Origin: Micromonospora coxensis
GTDB taxonomy: Bacteria; Actinomycetota; Actinomycetes; Mycobacteriales; Micromonosporaceae
Assembly (NCBI RefSeq): GCF_900090295.1
Contig: NZ_LT607753.1
Location: 5,456,001 to 5,520,000 of the forward strand
Length of the DNA: 64,000 nucleotides
Direction: 5' to 3'
Shown here: positions 32,181-40,364 of the stretch, piece after piece
Numbering within the stretch: position 1 is the first letter of the stretch
Layout of the letters: every line of letters begins with the position of its first letter
Notes under the pieces: generated by a model
Databases searched by the model: none
What the model saw: the letters and a program-made list of their open reading frames with translations, nothing else
What the model was told of the DNA's origin: nothing
Translations under genes and position numbers: made by a program

Positions 32181-32334
32181 GTTCCATCCTCGTGCAGCAC
32201 CACGCCATCCCTGCCTCGGTACCGGGGTGCATCCGCCGATAGGTCGCGCCGTCGCGTCCTGACATCCGGCATCCGCCCCGACGCCCGGCCACGCCCGGGC
32301 GCTCCCCCCGCCGAGCGGCCCGAGATCCCGTTCC

Positions 32335-32357
32335 GCGCGTGACGTCCCGTCACGCGC
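32335..32357 (+). terminator. Riboswitch expression-platform stem-loop
   Basis: GCGCGTGACG and its perfect complement form a 10-bp stem with a 3-base loop, 43 bases before the peptidase start codon and about 155 bases after the aptamer. It could act as the terminator arm of the switch. Confidence 0.6.
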
Positions 32358-32400
32358 CGGTCCGGCGTGCCGCTCCCGCCCTCGTACCGTGGAGGACACG

Positions 32401-33234
32401 TTGAATCACCACCTGAAGCGGCAGTTGCGGCGCCTGGCCACCGAGCGCCCGTACCAGGTCGTCGCCGGCTCCGCCGCCGCCCTCCTGCTGGCCACCGGCA
32501 CCGGTGCGCTGTTCGTCGGCGCCGACGAGTCGCCGGCCCGCCAGCAGACCCCGGCCGCCGTCGCCGAGGCCGCTCCGCGCCTGGCCGACGTGGCCACCCG
32601 CGCCCAGGCCCGCGTCGCCACCACCCCGGCGGCCAGCCCCTCGCCCTCGGCGAGCGCCACCCCGGCGGCCAGCCCCACGAAGGCCAAGGCCGACCCGGAC
32701 GTGACCCGCAAGGCGGCCCCGAAGCCCCCGTCGTCGAAGATCCTCGACTACGACTACGAGGCCCAGTTCACCTACTACACCTGCGGCCCGGCGGCGGTGC
32801 GCAACGCGCTCAGCGCGGCCGGCATCGAGCGGACCCAGGACGAGCTGGCCGGGCCGCTGGGCACCACCGAGATGGGCACCAACTCAGCGCAGGACACCAC
32901 CCGGGTGCTGAACCAGGTCGTCAAGGGCGACCCGTACCGGACCCGGATGTTCGCCGGCACCCCGAGCGCGGCCCAGATCGACCGGCTCCGGGCCGACATC
33001 GTCGCCGCGGTCACCGCCGAGCGGGGCGTGGTGGCCAACGTGGCCGGCACGGTCACCGACACCGACGGCGGCTGGCACTCCTTCCCGGGCGGCCACTACG
33101 TGGCGGTGGTCGGCTACCGCGACGGCGGTGAGCTGGTCCGGATCGCCGACTCGGCGGACCCGAACCTGCCGGAGTACTGGCTGAGCACGACCGACCTCGC
33201 GAACTGGATCGCCACCCGCGGTTACTCCGCCTGA
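32401..33234 (+). CDS. Secreted C39-like peptidase under c-di-AMP control
   Basis: This 277-residue protein has an amino-terminal signal/anchor (VVAGSAAALLLATGTGALFVG), a Ser/Pro/Ala-rich linker (residues 45-110) and a carboxy papain-like C39 domain. The catalytic residues are Cys128 (FTYYTCGPAAV), His232 (GGHYVAVVGY) and Asp250. TTG at 32401 is preceded by GGAGG with five-base spacing. It is likely exported and tethered or secreted, cleaving a peptide or peptidoglycan cross-bridge. Control by the upstream riboswitch ties it to wall homeostasis. The substrate is not evident. Confidence 0.85.
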   Translation: MNHHLKRQLRRLATERPYQVVAGSAAALLLATGTGALFVGADESPARQQTPAAVAEAAPRLADVATRAQARVATTPAASPSPSASATPAASPTKAKADPDVTRKAAPKPPSSKILDYDYEAQFTYYTCGPAAVRNALSAAGIERTQDELAGPLGTTEMGTNSAQDTTRVLNQVVKGDPYRTRMFAGTPSAAQIDRLRADIVAAVTAERGVVANVAGTVTDTDGGWHSFPGGHYVAVVGYRDGGELVRIADSADPNLPEYWLSTTDLANWIATRGYSA

Positions 33235-33252
33235 TCCCCGCACGTACGCCAC

Positions 33253-33284
33253 GGGCGCCGGCCCCCGGAAGGGGACCGGCGCCC
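33253..33284. terminator. Bidirectional terminator, C39 gene and EEP gene
   Basis: A 14-bp stem (GGGCGCCGGCCCCC with GGGGACCGGCGCCC, one mismatch) and GGAA loop lie between the two convergent stop codons at 33234 and 33303. Confidence 0.78.
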
Positions 33285-33302
33285 GGTGCGCGTGCGACGG
33301 CG

Positions 33303-34334
33303 TCAGTACGTGACGAAGGCGTACAGGGCCCGGTGGTTGGACTTCGTCCCGGTCACCGTGTGGTCGACGGGGGACGACTGCACGCTGCCCCGGACGAAGA
33401 GGTAGTCGATCTTGCTGGAGCCGTGCGTGGCCGTCGCGCCGTAGCCGGTCATGCCGTACCCGCCCAGCGTGCCCGCCGCGATGCCGGTCCGGTTGGCGTC
33501 GATCCCCACCACCCGGATCGTCGAGGCGTTCATCAGGCTGGTGGCGTCCGCGCCGAGGTGGATGCCGGTGCCGGCGATCCCGGTGTAGCCGTCGCCCGCG
33601 CAGGCGTTCTGCCGGTTCTCCTGCGGCAGGTGCATGGTGGCCGCGAACACCGAGGTGCCGGTCGCCTTGATGGTGAAGCGGGCCGCGATGGCGCTGGTGC
33701 GCTTCCACTTGTAGTAGTTGGTGGTGCCGGTGTCGTTGTTCGGCGGCTTGTAGAGGGTGCAGCCGGCGCCGCCGGCGTACGCCGTGCCCGGCTTCAACCA
33801 GCCCGCGCTCCAGTACTTGGAGATGTCGCCGTCGGCGAGGCTGAGCGTGCGGGTGTTCCAGATGATGGCGTTGGTCTGCTTCTTCTTCAGGTCACCGAGG
33901 CTCTGGTCGCTGCAGTGGTGGCTGGACCCCCACGGCTCGGGGTCGCTCCACGCCACGATCGCCCCGTAGGTGCCGGCCGGGTAGCCGAACTTGGCCGACA
34001 ACTGGTCGGCGTACGCCTCGGCCTGCCCGGTCCCGCGCACCTGCTGCACGATCAGGATGTCCGGCGCGGCCACCCCCGCGGTGGCCGGCCGGCCGGCGTC
34101 GTCCACCAGCATCGAGGTCAGGTGGTCCGGCCCGGAGACCCGGGTGCAGGTGCCGTCCGGGTTGTTGATCACGAGGTTCTCGATGTTGTTGTTGTAGACC
34201 CGCAGGACGCCGCCCGCCGCCGCCACGCCGCTGTCCGGGGCGGTGGCCTTCGCCATGACCGACCCGCCCGTGAGTGCGGTGGACGCGACCACCGCGAGTG
34301 CTGCCATCGACGCTGTCCAGTGCCTCGAACGCAC
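33303..34334 (-). CDS. Secreted EEP-fold protein with substituted active-site residues
   Basis: The 343-residue protein has a signal peptide (MAALAVVASTALTGG) and an endonuclease/exonuclease/phosphatase-like fold: VYNNNIENL, HLPQENRQ, VVGIDANRTG, SKIDYLFVRG and a final HRALYAFVTY. Two positions differ from the usual catalytic pattern. The Glu of the LQE motif is Gln (VQQV, Gln98), and the Asp of the SDH motif is Asn (SNH, Asn333). It may be a divergent enzyme, or a binding protein. GTG at 34334 with GGGAG spaced seven bases is the best start. It faces the C39 peptidase gene. Activity is uncertain. Confidence 0.82.
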   Translation of the reverse strand: MRSRHWTASMAALAVVASTALTGGSVMAKATAPDSGVAAAGGVLRVYNNNIENLVINNPDGTCTRVSGPDHLTSMLVDDAGRPATAGVAAPDILIVQQVRGTGQAEAYADQLSAKFGYPAGTYGAIVAWSDPEPWGSSHHCSDQSLGDLKKKQTNAIIWNTRTLSLADGDISKYWSAGWLKPGTAYAGGAGCTLYKPPNNDTGTTNYYKWKRTSAIAARFTIKATGTSVFAATMHLPQENRQNACAGDGYTGIAGTGIHLGADATSLMNASTIRVVGIDANRTGIAAGTLGGYGMTGYGATATHGSSKIDYLFVRGSVQSSPVDHTVTGTKSNHRALYAFVTY

Positions 34335-34502
34335 GGCACGCTCCCGTCCGGTTCGCGGGGGTGGCCGCCCCACCCCACGGAAGATCGAACTCTATCGTCA
34401 TCTTCGTGCACGGGTGGTCCCTGCGGGGCGACGGCCGGGCGTGCGGGGTCGGGCGTCTGCGGCACTCGCGCCGGCTGTCCCGGCGATGGCACACTGCGGC
34501 GC

Positions 34503-35252
34503 ATGGACGACGACGCGGGATCCGGACGGGTCCTCGTGCTGCTGCACGGCATGGGCGCGACCGGCGAGGTGTGGCTGCCCTGGGCGCCGCTGCTCCAGCA
34601 GCGCTGGGCCGGTCGCTGGCTGGCGCCCGACCTGGCCGGCCACGGGTACGCCCCACCGCTGCCGCGGTACTCCTTCACCGGCCTGGCCGACCGGGTCGCC
34701 GACGGGCTCGCCCGGCTCGGCGACCGGTCGCCACGGCGGCTGGTGCTGCTCGGTCACTCCCTCGGCGGCGTGGTCGCGCTGGCGCTGGCCGCCCGCGCCG
34801 GTGGGCTGCCGGTCGACGCGGTCGTCGGGCTCGGCATCAAGGCGGTGTGGTCCCCGGCCGAGCTGGACAAGGCCGGTGAGCTGGCCCGACGCCCGGTGAC
34901 CTGGTTCGCCACCCGGGACGAGGCGGCCCGCCGCTACCTGCGGGTGGCCGGGCTGACCGGCCTGTTCGCACCCGACCACCCGGTCGTCGAGGCGGGACTG
35001 CGGCGGGAGGACGGGCGGTGGTGCCTGGCCATGGACCCGGGGGCGTTCGCGGTCGGCGCCCCCGACCTGCCGGCGCTGCTGTCGGGCACCGACGTGCCGG
35101 TGCTGCTGGCCCGGGGCGAGCACGACCCGATGGTCACCGACGCTCAACTCGCCACGCTCGGTGTGCCGGTGGCGACCCTGCCCGGCCTGGGCCACAACGC
35201 GCACGTCGAGGACCCGGCGGCGGTGCTCGCGCTGCTCGACGCGTACCGGTGA
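34503..35252 (+). CDS. Alpha/beta hydrolase
   Basis: The 249-residue hydrolase has the oxyanion-region motif VLLHGMG, the nucleophile elbow GHSLGG (Ser86), the acid residue in RGEHDPMV and the catalytic His in LGHNAHVE. It looks like a complete small esterase or hydrolase without a signal peptide, so it is cytoplasmic. It overlaps the arginase-like gene downstream by 4 bases (GTGA), so the two act together or are co-expressed. The substrate cannot be read from the sequence. Confidence 0.85.
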   Translation: MDDDAGSGRVLVLLHGMGATGEVWLPWAPLLQQRWAGRWLAPDLAGHGYAPPLPRYSFTGLADRVADGLARLGDRSPRRLVLLGHSLGGVVALALAARAGGLPVDAVVGLGIKAVWSPAELDKAGELARRPVTWFATRDEAARRYLRVAGLTGLFAPDHPVVEAGLRREDGRWCLAMDPGAFAVGAPDLPALLSGTDVPVLLARGEHDPMVTDAQLATLGVPVATLPGLGHNAHVEDPAAVLALLDAYR

Positions 35253-36106
35253 GCGGGCCGATGCGCCTGACCGTCCTGGAGGTGCCGCAGTGGCAGGGCT
35301 CCAGCTCCCGCACCGCCCACCGGCTCCGACGTGGCAGCGCCGCCCTCGCCCGGATGCTCCCGGCGGACGAGCGTGTGGTGGCGGCGGTCGACCAGCGGCC
35401 GGGCCGGCCGTCCGGCGGGGTGGCGGCGCTGGACGTCCTGGCCGACAACCTGGCCGCCTGTCGCGCGGCGCTCGCCCGGGTCGCCGGGGGACTGGTGGTC
35501 ACCGTCGGTGGTGACTGCGGCGTGGAGTTGGCCCCGGTCGAGGCCGCGCTCGCCGGGCACGGCGACGACCTCGCGCTGGTCTGGTTCGACGCCCACGCCG
35601 ATCTGAACACGGCGACCTCGTCGCCGTCCCACGCGTTCCACGGCATGGTCCTGCGGGCCCTGCTCGGCGAGGGGCCGGCCGCGCTGACGCCGGCCCGGAC
35701 GCTGTCCGCGGCACGGCTGGTCCTGGCCGGCGTACGGGCCCTCGACCCGGGCGAGCGCGCCTACGTCCGGGACAACGCGGTCACCCTGCTCGACGCCGGA
35801 CGGCTCGCCGAACCCGCCGAACTGGTCGCCGCCGTGGCCGCCACCGGCGCCCGCACCGTCTACGTGCACATCGACCTCGACGTGCTCGACCCCGGGGAGT
35901 TCGCCGCCGTCGGTTGCCCCGAGCCGGGCGGGCTCACCCCGCAGCGGCTGGTCGCCGCCGTGGCGGCCCTGGCCGGCCGGTTCCGGCTCGCCGGCGTCGG
36001 GATGACCGAGTACGAACCCGACCATCCGCACGACGAGGAGGTGCTCGCCCGGCTCGCCGCCGCGCTCGGCCCCGTCCTGTGCGCCGGGCCCGACGAGGCC
36101 GACTGA
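35249..36106 (+). CDS. Arginase/agmatinase/formiminoglutamase-family protein
   Basis: This protein of about 285 residues has the ureohydrolase fold and manganese motifs: DAHADLN (Asp114, His116, Asp118) and HIDLDVLDP (Asp209, Asp211). The first motif, normally GGDHS, reads GGDCG, so a metal-ligand His is Cys90. That may change metal binding or activity. The second gene of a two-gene operon with an alpha/beta hydrolase. GTG at 35249 overlaps the previous stop; ATG at 35261 is an alternative. It could hydrolyse a guanidino or amidine compound; the substrate is unknown. Confidence 0.82.
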   Translation: MSGPMRLTVLEVPQWQGSSSRTAHRLRRGSAALARMLPADERVVAAVDQRPGRPSGGVAALDVLADNLAACRAALARVAGGLVVTVGGDCGVELAPVEAALAGHGDDLALVWFDAHADLNTATSSPSHAFHGMVLRALLGEGPAALTPARTLSAARLVLAGVRALDPGERAYVRDNAVTLLDAGRLAEPAELVAAVAATGARTVYVHIDLDVLDPGEFAAVGCPEPGGLTPQRLVAAVAALAGRFRLAGVGMTEYEPDHPHDEEVLARLAAALGPVLCAGPDEAD

Positions 36107-36135
36107 CCCGGGCCGTGCCGGGCGGGCGCGACCGG

Positions 36136-37848
36136 TCAGGCGGTGGGGGAGAGCGGCGAGGCGTCCGGCAGCGCGTCCGCGCCGCGCGGCGACGGTGGCG
36201 TCCAGTCGCCGTCCAGCTCGCGCCGGGCCGCCTCCAGGAAGCCCTCGGCGTACGAGGCGGCCGGGAAGTCGCCGAGGTACCGGCGGCGGGTCTCCCAGCG
36301 GGCCTCGGCCAGCGGGTCGGTGTCCAGCAGCCGGGTCAGCACGTCGTCCACGTCGGACATGTCCCGGCGCAGCACGTAGCCCGAGCCGGCCAGCGGGAAC
36401 CGGGCCACGAAGTCGTCGCCGTCCACCCCCATGTCGGTCACCGCGTACGGCTTGCCGGAGTAGAGGAAGTCGGAGATCACCCCGGACACGTCGGAGACCA
36501 GCGCGTCGGCGCGGTTGACGCAGTCGGTCAGGGTCAGCTCCCGGCTGGCCGCCGCACCCCACAGGTGCGCCCGACCGGTGCGGGCGCGGTCGGCGGCGAG
36601 CAGTTCGGTCAGCCGGGCGAGCTGTCGCGCCGACGCCGGGTTCTGCGTGGTGTACGGGTGCGCCCGCAGGATCACCGTGGCGCCCCGGTCGAGCAGGCGG
36701 CGCAGCAGCGTCTCGGCCACCGGCAGCGAGCAGTAGTTGGCGTCGGCGTGGTGCCCCGTCCAGGTCGGCGTGTACAGCACGGTCGGGGCGGTCAGGCCGC
36801 GCGCCGGCGTGGTGCGTACCTCGATCGCCTCGACCTGGGGCCGGCCGACCACGACGAACTTCTCCGCCGGGATCTCCACGCCGGCCCGGGCGTACCGCTC
36901 GATGGCGGCCGGGCCGGCCACGAAGATCCGGTCGAAGATCGCCGAGACCGGGTTGGCGCTGGGCGCCTTGTCACTGTCGCCGTGGTGCAACTGCACGTGG
37001 GTGAGCTGGTGGAACCGGATGCAGTGGCTGTTCTTCGCGCCGTGGTTGACGTAGAACGCCACCCGCAGGCTCGGCGCCAGCGCCTCGTCCATCGCCTTCA
37101 GGGTGGGGCAGTAGACCACCGGGGCGGAGGTCGCCGCGGCGATGGTCGGCAGGAACTCCGGCTCGCGCAGCATCACCAGGAACGGTCGGCCGAGCCGCTC
37201 CAGGTACGGCAGCCACATGGTCACCTGGTACTCCGACCCGGGCGGGGCGGAGAAGTACAGCAGGAACTCCGGCCGGTGCGCCCGCAGCGCCCGGGCCACC
37301 GGCCCGCCCCCGGCGCTCGGGCGGAACCGCCGCCGGGCCAGGTCGAGGCCGACCGCCGCGCACCCGCCGGCCACCAGCAGCGCGGCGGCCAGCGCGACGA
37401 CGGCGGGCAGCGCGAGGGCGGCGGCGACCGCCACCGCCCCGAGCAGGGCCAGCAGCCCGCCGCCGAGCCGCGCGGCCAGCACCGGCGTCCAGGTGCGCAC
37501 CGGCAGGTTCGCCGCCCGGATCTCCAGGTTGCCGGCCTCGCGCAGCGGACCGACGAGCAGCACCAGCCCGAGCAGCACCAGCGCGGTCGCCGCCAGCACC
37601 GGGTCGAAGCCGTCGTCGAGCCGGCGGGCGTACCCGATCAGGATGCCGGCCGCGAGCAGCACCGTCTCGGCGGTGATGTCGGCGTTGGCCCGGACCCGGC
37701 GCTCCACGGCCGCCGCCGCCAGCGCGGCCACCGCCAGCGCCAGGCCGGCGACGGTCGCGCCGGTGAGCGCCACCACCAGGAACGCGACCACGGCCAGGCC
37801 GGTGGTCAGGCCCCGTGCGATCAGCTTCCTGACCAGGTCACCACGCAT
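36136..37848 (-). CDS. TagF-like polyol-phosphate polymerase, membrane form
   Basis: The 570-residue protein has five or six hydrophobic helices in residues 10-190 and a GT-B glycerophosphotransferase domain in the carboxy half, with LLYFSAPPGSEYQV, HVQLHHGDSDKAPS (the HGDSDK catalytic segment) and ADALVSDVSGVISDFLYSGKPYAV, which binds the CDP-polyol. Family members (TagF/TarL) polymerise glycerol- or ribitol-phosphate from CDP-precursors. The ATG at 37848 is 26 bases after the fused cytidylyltransferase/reductase stop, so they share an operon. A longer upstream frame is not used. The exact polymer unit cannot be decided; CDP-ribitol fits the partner gene. Confidence 0.85.
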   Translation of the reverse strand: MRGDLVRKLIARGLTTGLAVVAFLVVALTGATVAGLALAVAALAAAAVERRVRANADITAETVLLAAGILIGYARRLDDGFDPVLAATALVLLGLVLLVGPLREAGNLEIRAANLPVRTWTPVLAARLGGGLLALLGAVAVAAALALPAVVALAAALLVAGGCAAVGLDLARRRFRPSAGGGPVARALRAHRPEFLLYFSAPPGSEYQVTMWLPYLERLGRPFLVMLREPEFLPTIAAATSAPVVYCPTLKAMDEALAPSLRVAFYVNHGAKNSHCIRFHQLTHVQLHHGDSDKAPSANPVSAIFDRIFVAGPAAIERYARAGVEIPAEKFVVVGRPQVEAIEVRTTPARGLTAPTVLYTPTWTGHHADANYCSLPVAETLLRRLLDRGATVILRAHPYTTQNPASARQLARLTELLAADRARTGRAHLWGAAASRELTLTDCVNRADALVSDVSGVISDFLYSGKPYAVTDMGVDGDDFVARFPLAGSGYVLRRDMSDVDDVLTRLLDTDPLAEARWETRRRYLGDFPAASYAEGFLEAARRELDGDWTPPSPRGADALPDASPLSPTA

Positions 37849-37874
37849 GTCGCTCGCCCGTTTCGCCGCAGGGG

Positions 37875-39383
37875 TCAGCCGGCCGCGACGCCGCCGGCCA
37901 GCCGGTCGGCCTCGGCGGCGGTGGGCTGCGCCGGCACCGGGGCCGGCTCGCCCGGCGCCCGGCGTACGTCGATGACCTGGCCGGTGAGGTCGGAGATCAG
38001 CACGTCGAGCGAGGACTGGGCGACCGTCTCGGCCGCCAGCAGGGTGTGCTCCGGCTCCTCGCCGAACGCCTTGGTGCGCATCGGGGTGGCGGTGCGCTCC
38101 GGGTTGATGCAGTTGACCCGGACGCCGAACTCGGCCCACTCGTCGGCCAGCGCCTGGGTCAGGTTGACCAGGGCGGCCTTGGTGGAGGAGTAGAGGGCGT
38201 ACTGGGCCCGGCCCCGGGTGTAGGAGCTGGAGGTGTAGAGCAGCAGCTGGCCCTTGGTCTGCTGCAGGTACGGCAGCGACTGCCGGGCGGCGATGACCGG
38301 CCCGACGAAGTTGACCTGGAGCACCCGGTCCATGGTCTCCTGGTCCATGTCGGTCAGCGCGCCCTTCTCCAGGATGCCGGCGGTGACCACCACGTGGTCG
38401 ATCCGGCCGGTGGCCTCGAAGGCGGTCTTCAGCGCGGCCTCGACGTCCTCGGCGCGCTCGACGTGGGTGCCGGTGCTGGAGCGGCTGAACGGGAAGACCT
38501 GTGCGCCGTAGCGGCGGGCCAGCTCGGCCAGGTCGTGGCCGATGCCGTAGCTGCCGCCGAAGATGACGACGGTCCGACCGGCCAGCTCCTCGGCGTAGCC
38601 GCGGTCGGTCAGGCGCGGGGCCTGGGCGGCGGCGAGCTGGAAGAGCTTGTCGGCCAGGTGCACGTCGACCGGGTGGGTGACCTTGATGTTCTCGTCCGAG
38701 CCGTCGATCACCTTGATCGGCGTGCCGGGCAGGTAGCGCAGCACCACGCCGCAGTCGTCGGTGGCGGCGAAGTGGGGGTCGCCCTCGGCGCGCCGGTACG
38801 CCTCGCGGATGGTGCCGGAGCGGAACGCCTGCGGGGTCTGGCCGCGGCGCAGGGTGGCGCGGACCGGGATGTCGGTGATGCACTCGTTCTCGTCGACCTG
38901 GATGATCGTGTCGGCCGACGGGATCGCCACGTCCACCGCGGAGTAGGTCCAGAGGGCGTTGACGCACTCGCGCACGATCCGGGCGCTGACCAGCGGCCGG
39001 ACGGCGTCGTGGAAGAGGATGTTGACGTCGCCCTCGCCGACGGCGTCCAGCGCGATCCGGGTGGTGGCGTTACGGGTGTCGCCGCCCTCGATCACCTTGC
39101 TGACCTTGCGGAAGCCGGCCTTGTCGACGATCTGCTGGGCCTGGTCGACGTGACCGGTGGCCATCAGCACGATGATCTCGTCGATCTCCGGGGCGGCCTC
39201 GAAGACGGCCAGGGTGTGTTCGATGATCGGCTTGCCGGCGATCTTCAGCAGCTGCTTCGGGATGCCCAGGCCGAGCCGGGTCCCGGTGCCGCCGGCCAGT
39301 ACCACCGCCACCGTCCGCGAGGGCCGCCACGGCGCCGGGGTCTCCGGTGCGGCGTCCGGGCCAGTGGTGTGGTCCTGCGTCAT
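37875..39383 (-). CDS. Fused polyol-phosphate cytidylyltransferase and SDR reductase (TarIJ/Bcs1-like)
   Basis: This 502-residue protein joins two enzymes. Residues about 20-260 are an IspD/TarI-type cytidylyltransferase (VVLAGGTGTRLGLGIPKQLL, FHDAVRPLV, TDDCGVV). Residues about 270-480 are a short-chain dehydrogenase (GGSYGIG, YSSTKAAL with Tyr and Lys). A comparable fusion in Haemophilus (Bcs1) makes CDP-ribitol by reducing ribulose 5-phosphate and adding CMP, so this likely supplies CDP-ribitol for the adjacent TagF-like polymerase. Its own promoter is suggested by TTGGGG-N17-TAAGGT upstream. Start is ATG at 39383. The assignment of ribitol rather than another polyol is inference. Confidence 0.85.
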   Translation of the reverse strand: MTQDHTTGPDAAPETPAPWRPSRTVAVVLAGGTGTRLGLGIPKQLLKIAGKPIIEHTLAVFEAAPEIDEIIVLMATGHVDQAQQIVDKAGFRKVSKVIEGGDTRNATTRIALDAVGEGDVNILFHDAVRPLVSARIVRECVNALWTYSAVDVAIPSADTIIQVDENECITDIPVRATLRRGQTPQAFRSGTIREAYRRAEGDPHFAATDDCGVVLRYLPGTPIKVIDGSDENIKVTHPVDVHLADKLFQLAAAQAPRLTDRGYAEELAGRTVVIFGGSYGIGHDLAELARRYGAQVFPFSRSSTGTHVERAEDVEAALKTAFEATGRIDHVVVTAGILEKGALTDMDQETMDRVLQVNFVGPVIAARQSLPYLQQTKGQLLLYTSSSYTRGRAQYALYSSTKAALVNLTQALADEWAEFGVRVNCINPERTATPMRTKAFGEEPEHTLLAAETVAQSSLDVLISDLTGQVIDVRRAPGEPAPVPAQPTAAEADRLAGGVAAG

Positions 39384-39445
39384 TGCCGATCCTCACTCTC
39401 AGGGATACCTGAACGAAAGATTGCGCCAGCCTGGCGACGGGATGA

Positions 39446-39474
39446 ACCTTAACGCGCGGACCGCGTCGCCCCAA
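39446..39474 (-). promoter_or_regulatory. Promoter for the fused cytidylyltransferase/reductase
   Basis: In the gene direction TTGGGG and TAAGGT are separated by 17 bases, a good actinobacterial housekeeping-type promoter. The -10 is embedded in CGTTAAGG. The -35 lies within the terminator stem for the upstream exporter genes. Confidence 0.6.
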
Positions 39475-39487
39475 CGGGGCGACGCGG
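39461..39487 (-). terminator. Terminator after the TagGH-like exporter operon
   Basis: A perfect 12-bp stem (CCGCGTCGCCCC with GGGGCGACGCGG) and a 3-base loop follow the ATPase stop at 39528 and separate it from the downstream fusion gene. Confidence 0.8.
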
Positions 39488-39527
39488 TCTCCGGCGCCGT
39501 GTCGGTGCCGTGGCGTTCACGGCAATT

Positions 39528-40364
39528 CTACTTGCTGTTCGAGAATGCCTCGTATGCCCGAATGACCTCGTCCGTCGGTCCGTCCATGCGCAGGACGCCC
39601 GATTCCAGCCAGATCGTCCGTTCGCAGGTGTCCCGGATCGAGGAGAGCTGGTGGCTCACCAGGAACACCGTGCCGGCGCCCTCGCGCAGTTCCCGCACCC
39701 GCTTCTCGCTGCGCTTGCGGAAGCCCTTGTCACCGGTGGCGAGCGCCTCGTCGATCAGCAGCACGTCGTGCTTCTTGGCCGCGGCGATGGAGAACCGCAG
39801 CCGGGCCGCCATGCCGGAGGAGTAGGTGCGCATCGGCAGGCTGGCGAAGTCGCCCCGGTCGTTGATCCCGGAGAACTCGATGATCTCCGGGGCGATCCGG
39901 GCCACGTGGTCCGGGTGCATGCCCATGGCCAGGCAGCCCAGGGTGACGTTCCGCTCGCCGGACAGGTCGTTGAGCAGGGCCGCGTTCACGCCGAGCAGCG
40001 AGGGCTGGCCCTGGGTGTAGACCGCGCCCCGGTTCACCGGCAACAGGCCGGCGATGGCCCGCAGGATGGTCGACTTGCCCGAGCCGTTGCTGCCGATCAG
40101 CCCGATCGCCTCGCCCCGGTACGCGGTGAAGGTGACCCCCTTCACCGCGTGCACCTCCCGCACGTTCGGCGCGGAGGTGCGCTTGATCAGCCGCCGCAGC
40201 GCGGCCACCGGGGTGGTCCCGCCGCCGGCGCCCTTGTGCACCCGGTAGATGACGTGCGCGTCGTCCACCACCACGGTGGGGATCCGCTCCTCGGCGGGGC
40301 TCCGCTCCTCGATCCGGGGCAGGGTGATCGTCGCGTCGTTGGACGCCTCGTAGTGCTCAACCAC
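39528..40364 (-). CDS. tagH: Polymer exporter ABC ATPase (TagH-like)
   Basis: The 278-residue ATPase has Walker A GSNGSGKST, the signature YSSGMAARLRF, Walker B VLLIDEAL and a switch His in VSHQLSSI. An extended amino-terminal region before the nucleotide domain carries YRVHKGAGGG, as in TagH/Wzt proteins that drive polysaccharide export. It is followed by no extra carbohydrate-binding domain. The GTG at 40364 overlaps the permease gene by 8 bases with AGGAG upstream. Together the pair should export a lipid-linked wall polymer. The GTG chosen is the only start with a ribosome site. Confidence 0.9.
   Translation of the reverse strand: MVEHYEASNDATITLPRIEERSPAEERIPTVVVDDAHVIYRVHKGAGGGTTPVAALRRLIKRTSAPNVREVHAVKGVTFTAYRGEAIGLIGSNGSGKSTILRAIAGLLPVNRGAVYTQGQPSLLGVNAALLNDLSGERNVTLGCLAMGMHPDHVARIAPEIIEFSGINDRGDFASLPMRTYSSGMAARLRFSIAAAKKHDVLLIDEALATGDKGFRKRSEKRVRELREGAGTVFLVSHQLSSIRDTCERTIWLESGVLRMDGPTDEVIRAYEAFSNSK

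Larger units (their letters stand above)
31735..32400. other. Long leader region containing a riboswitch
   Basis: The 666 bases before the C39 peptidase gene hold no gene but include the c-di-AMP riboswitch at about 32020-32180 and a terminator-like stem at 32335-32357. The first 250 bases have lower GC, with several AT-rich stretches, and probably carry the promoter. Confidence 0.6.

Noticed and set aside
36136..38967. A 943-codon leftward frame extending upstream of the TagF-like gene
   Set aside because: The first 370 codons lie over the fused cytidylyltransferase/reductase gene in the wrong frame; the membrane helices and TagF motifs start at 37848.
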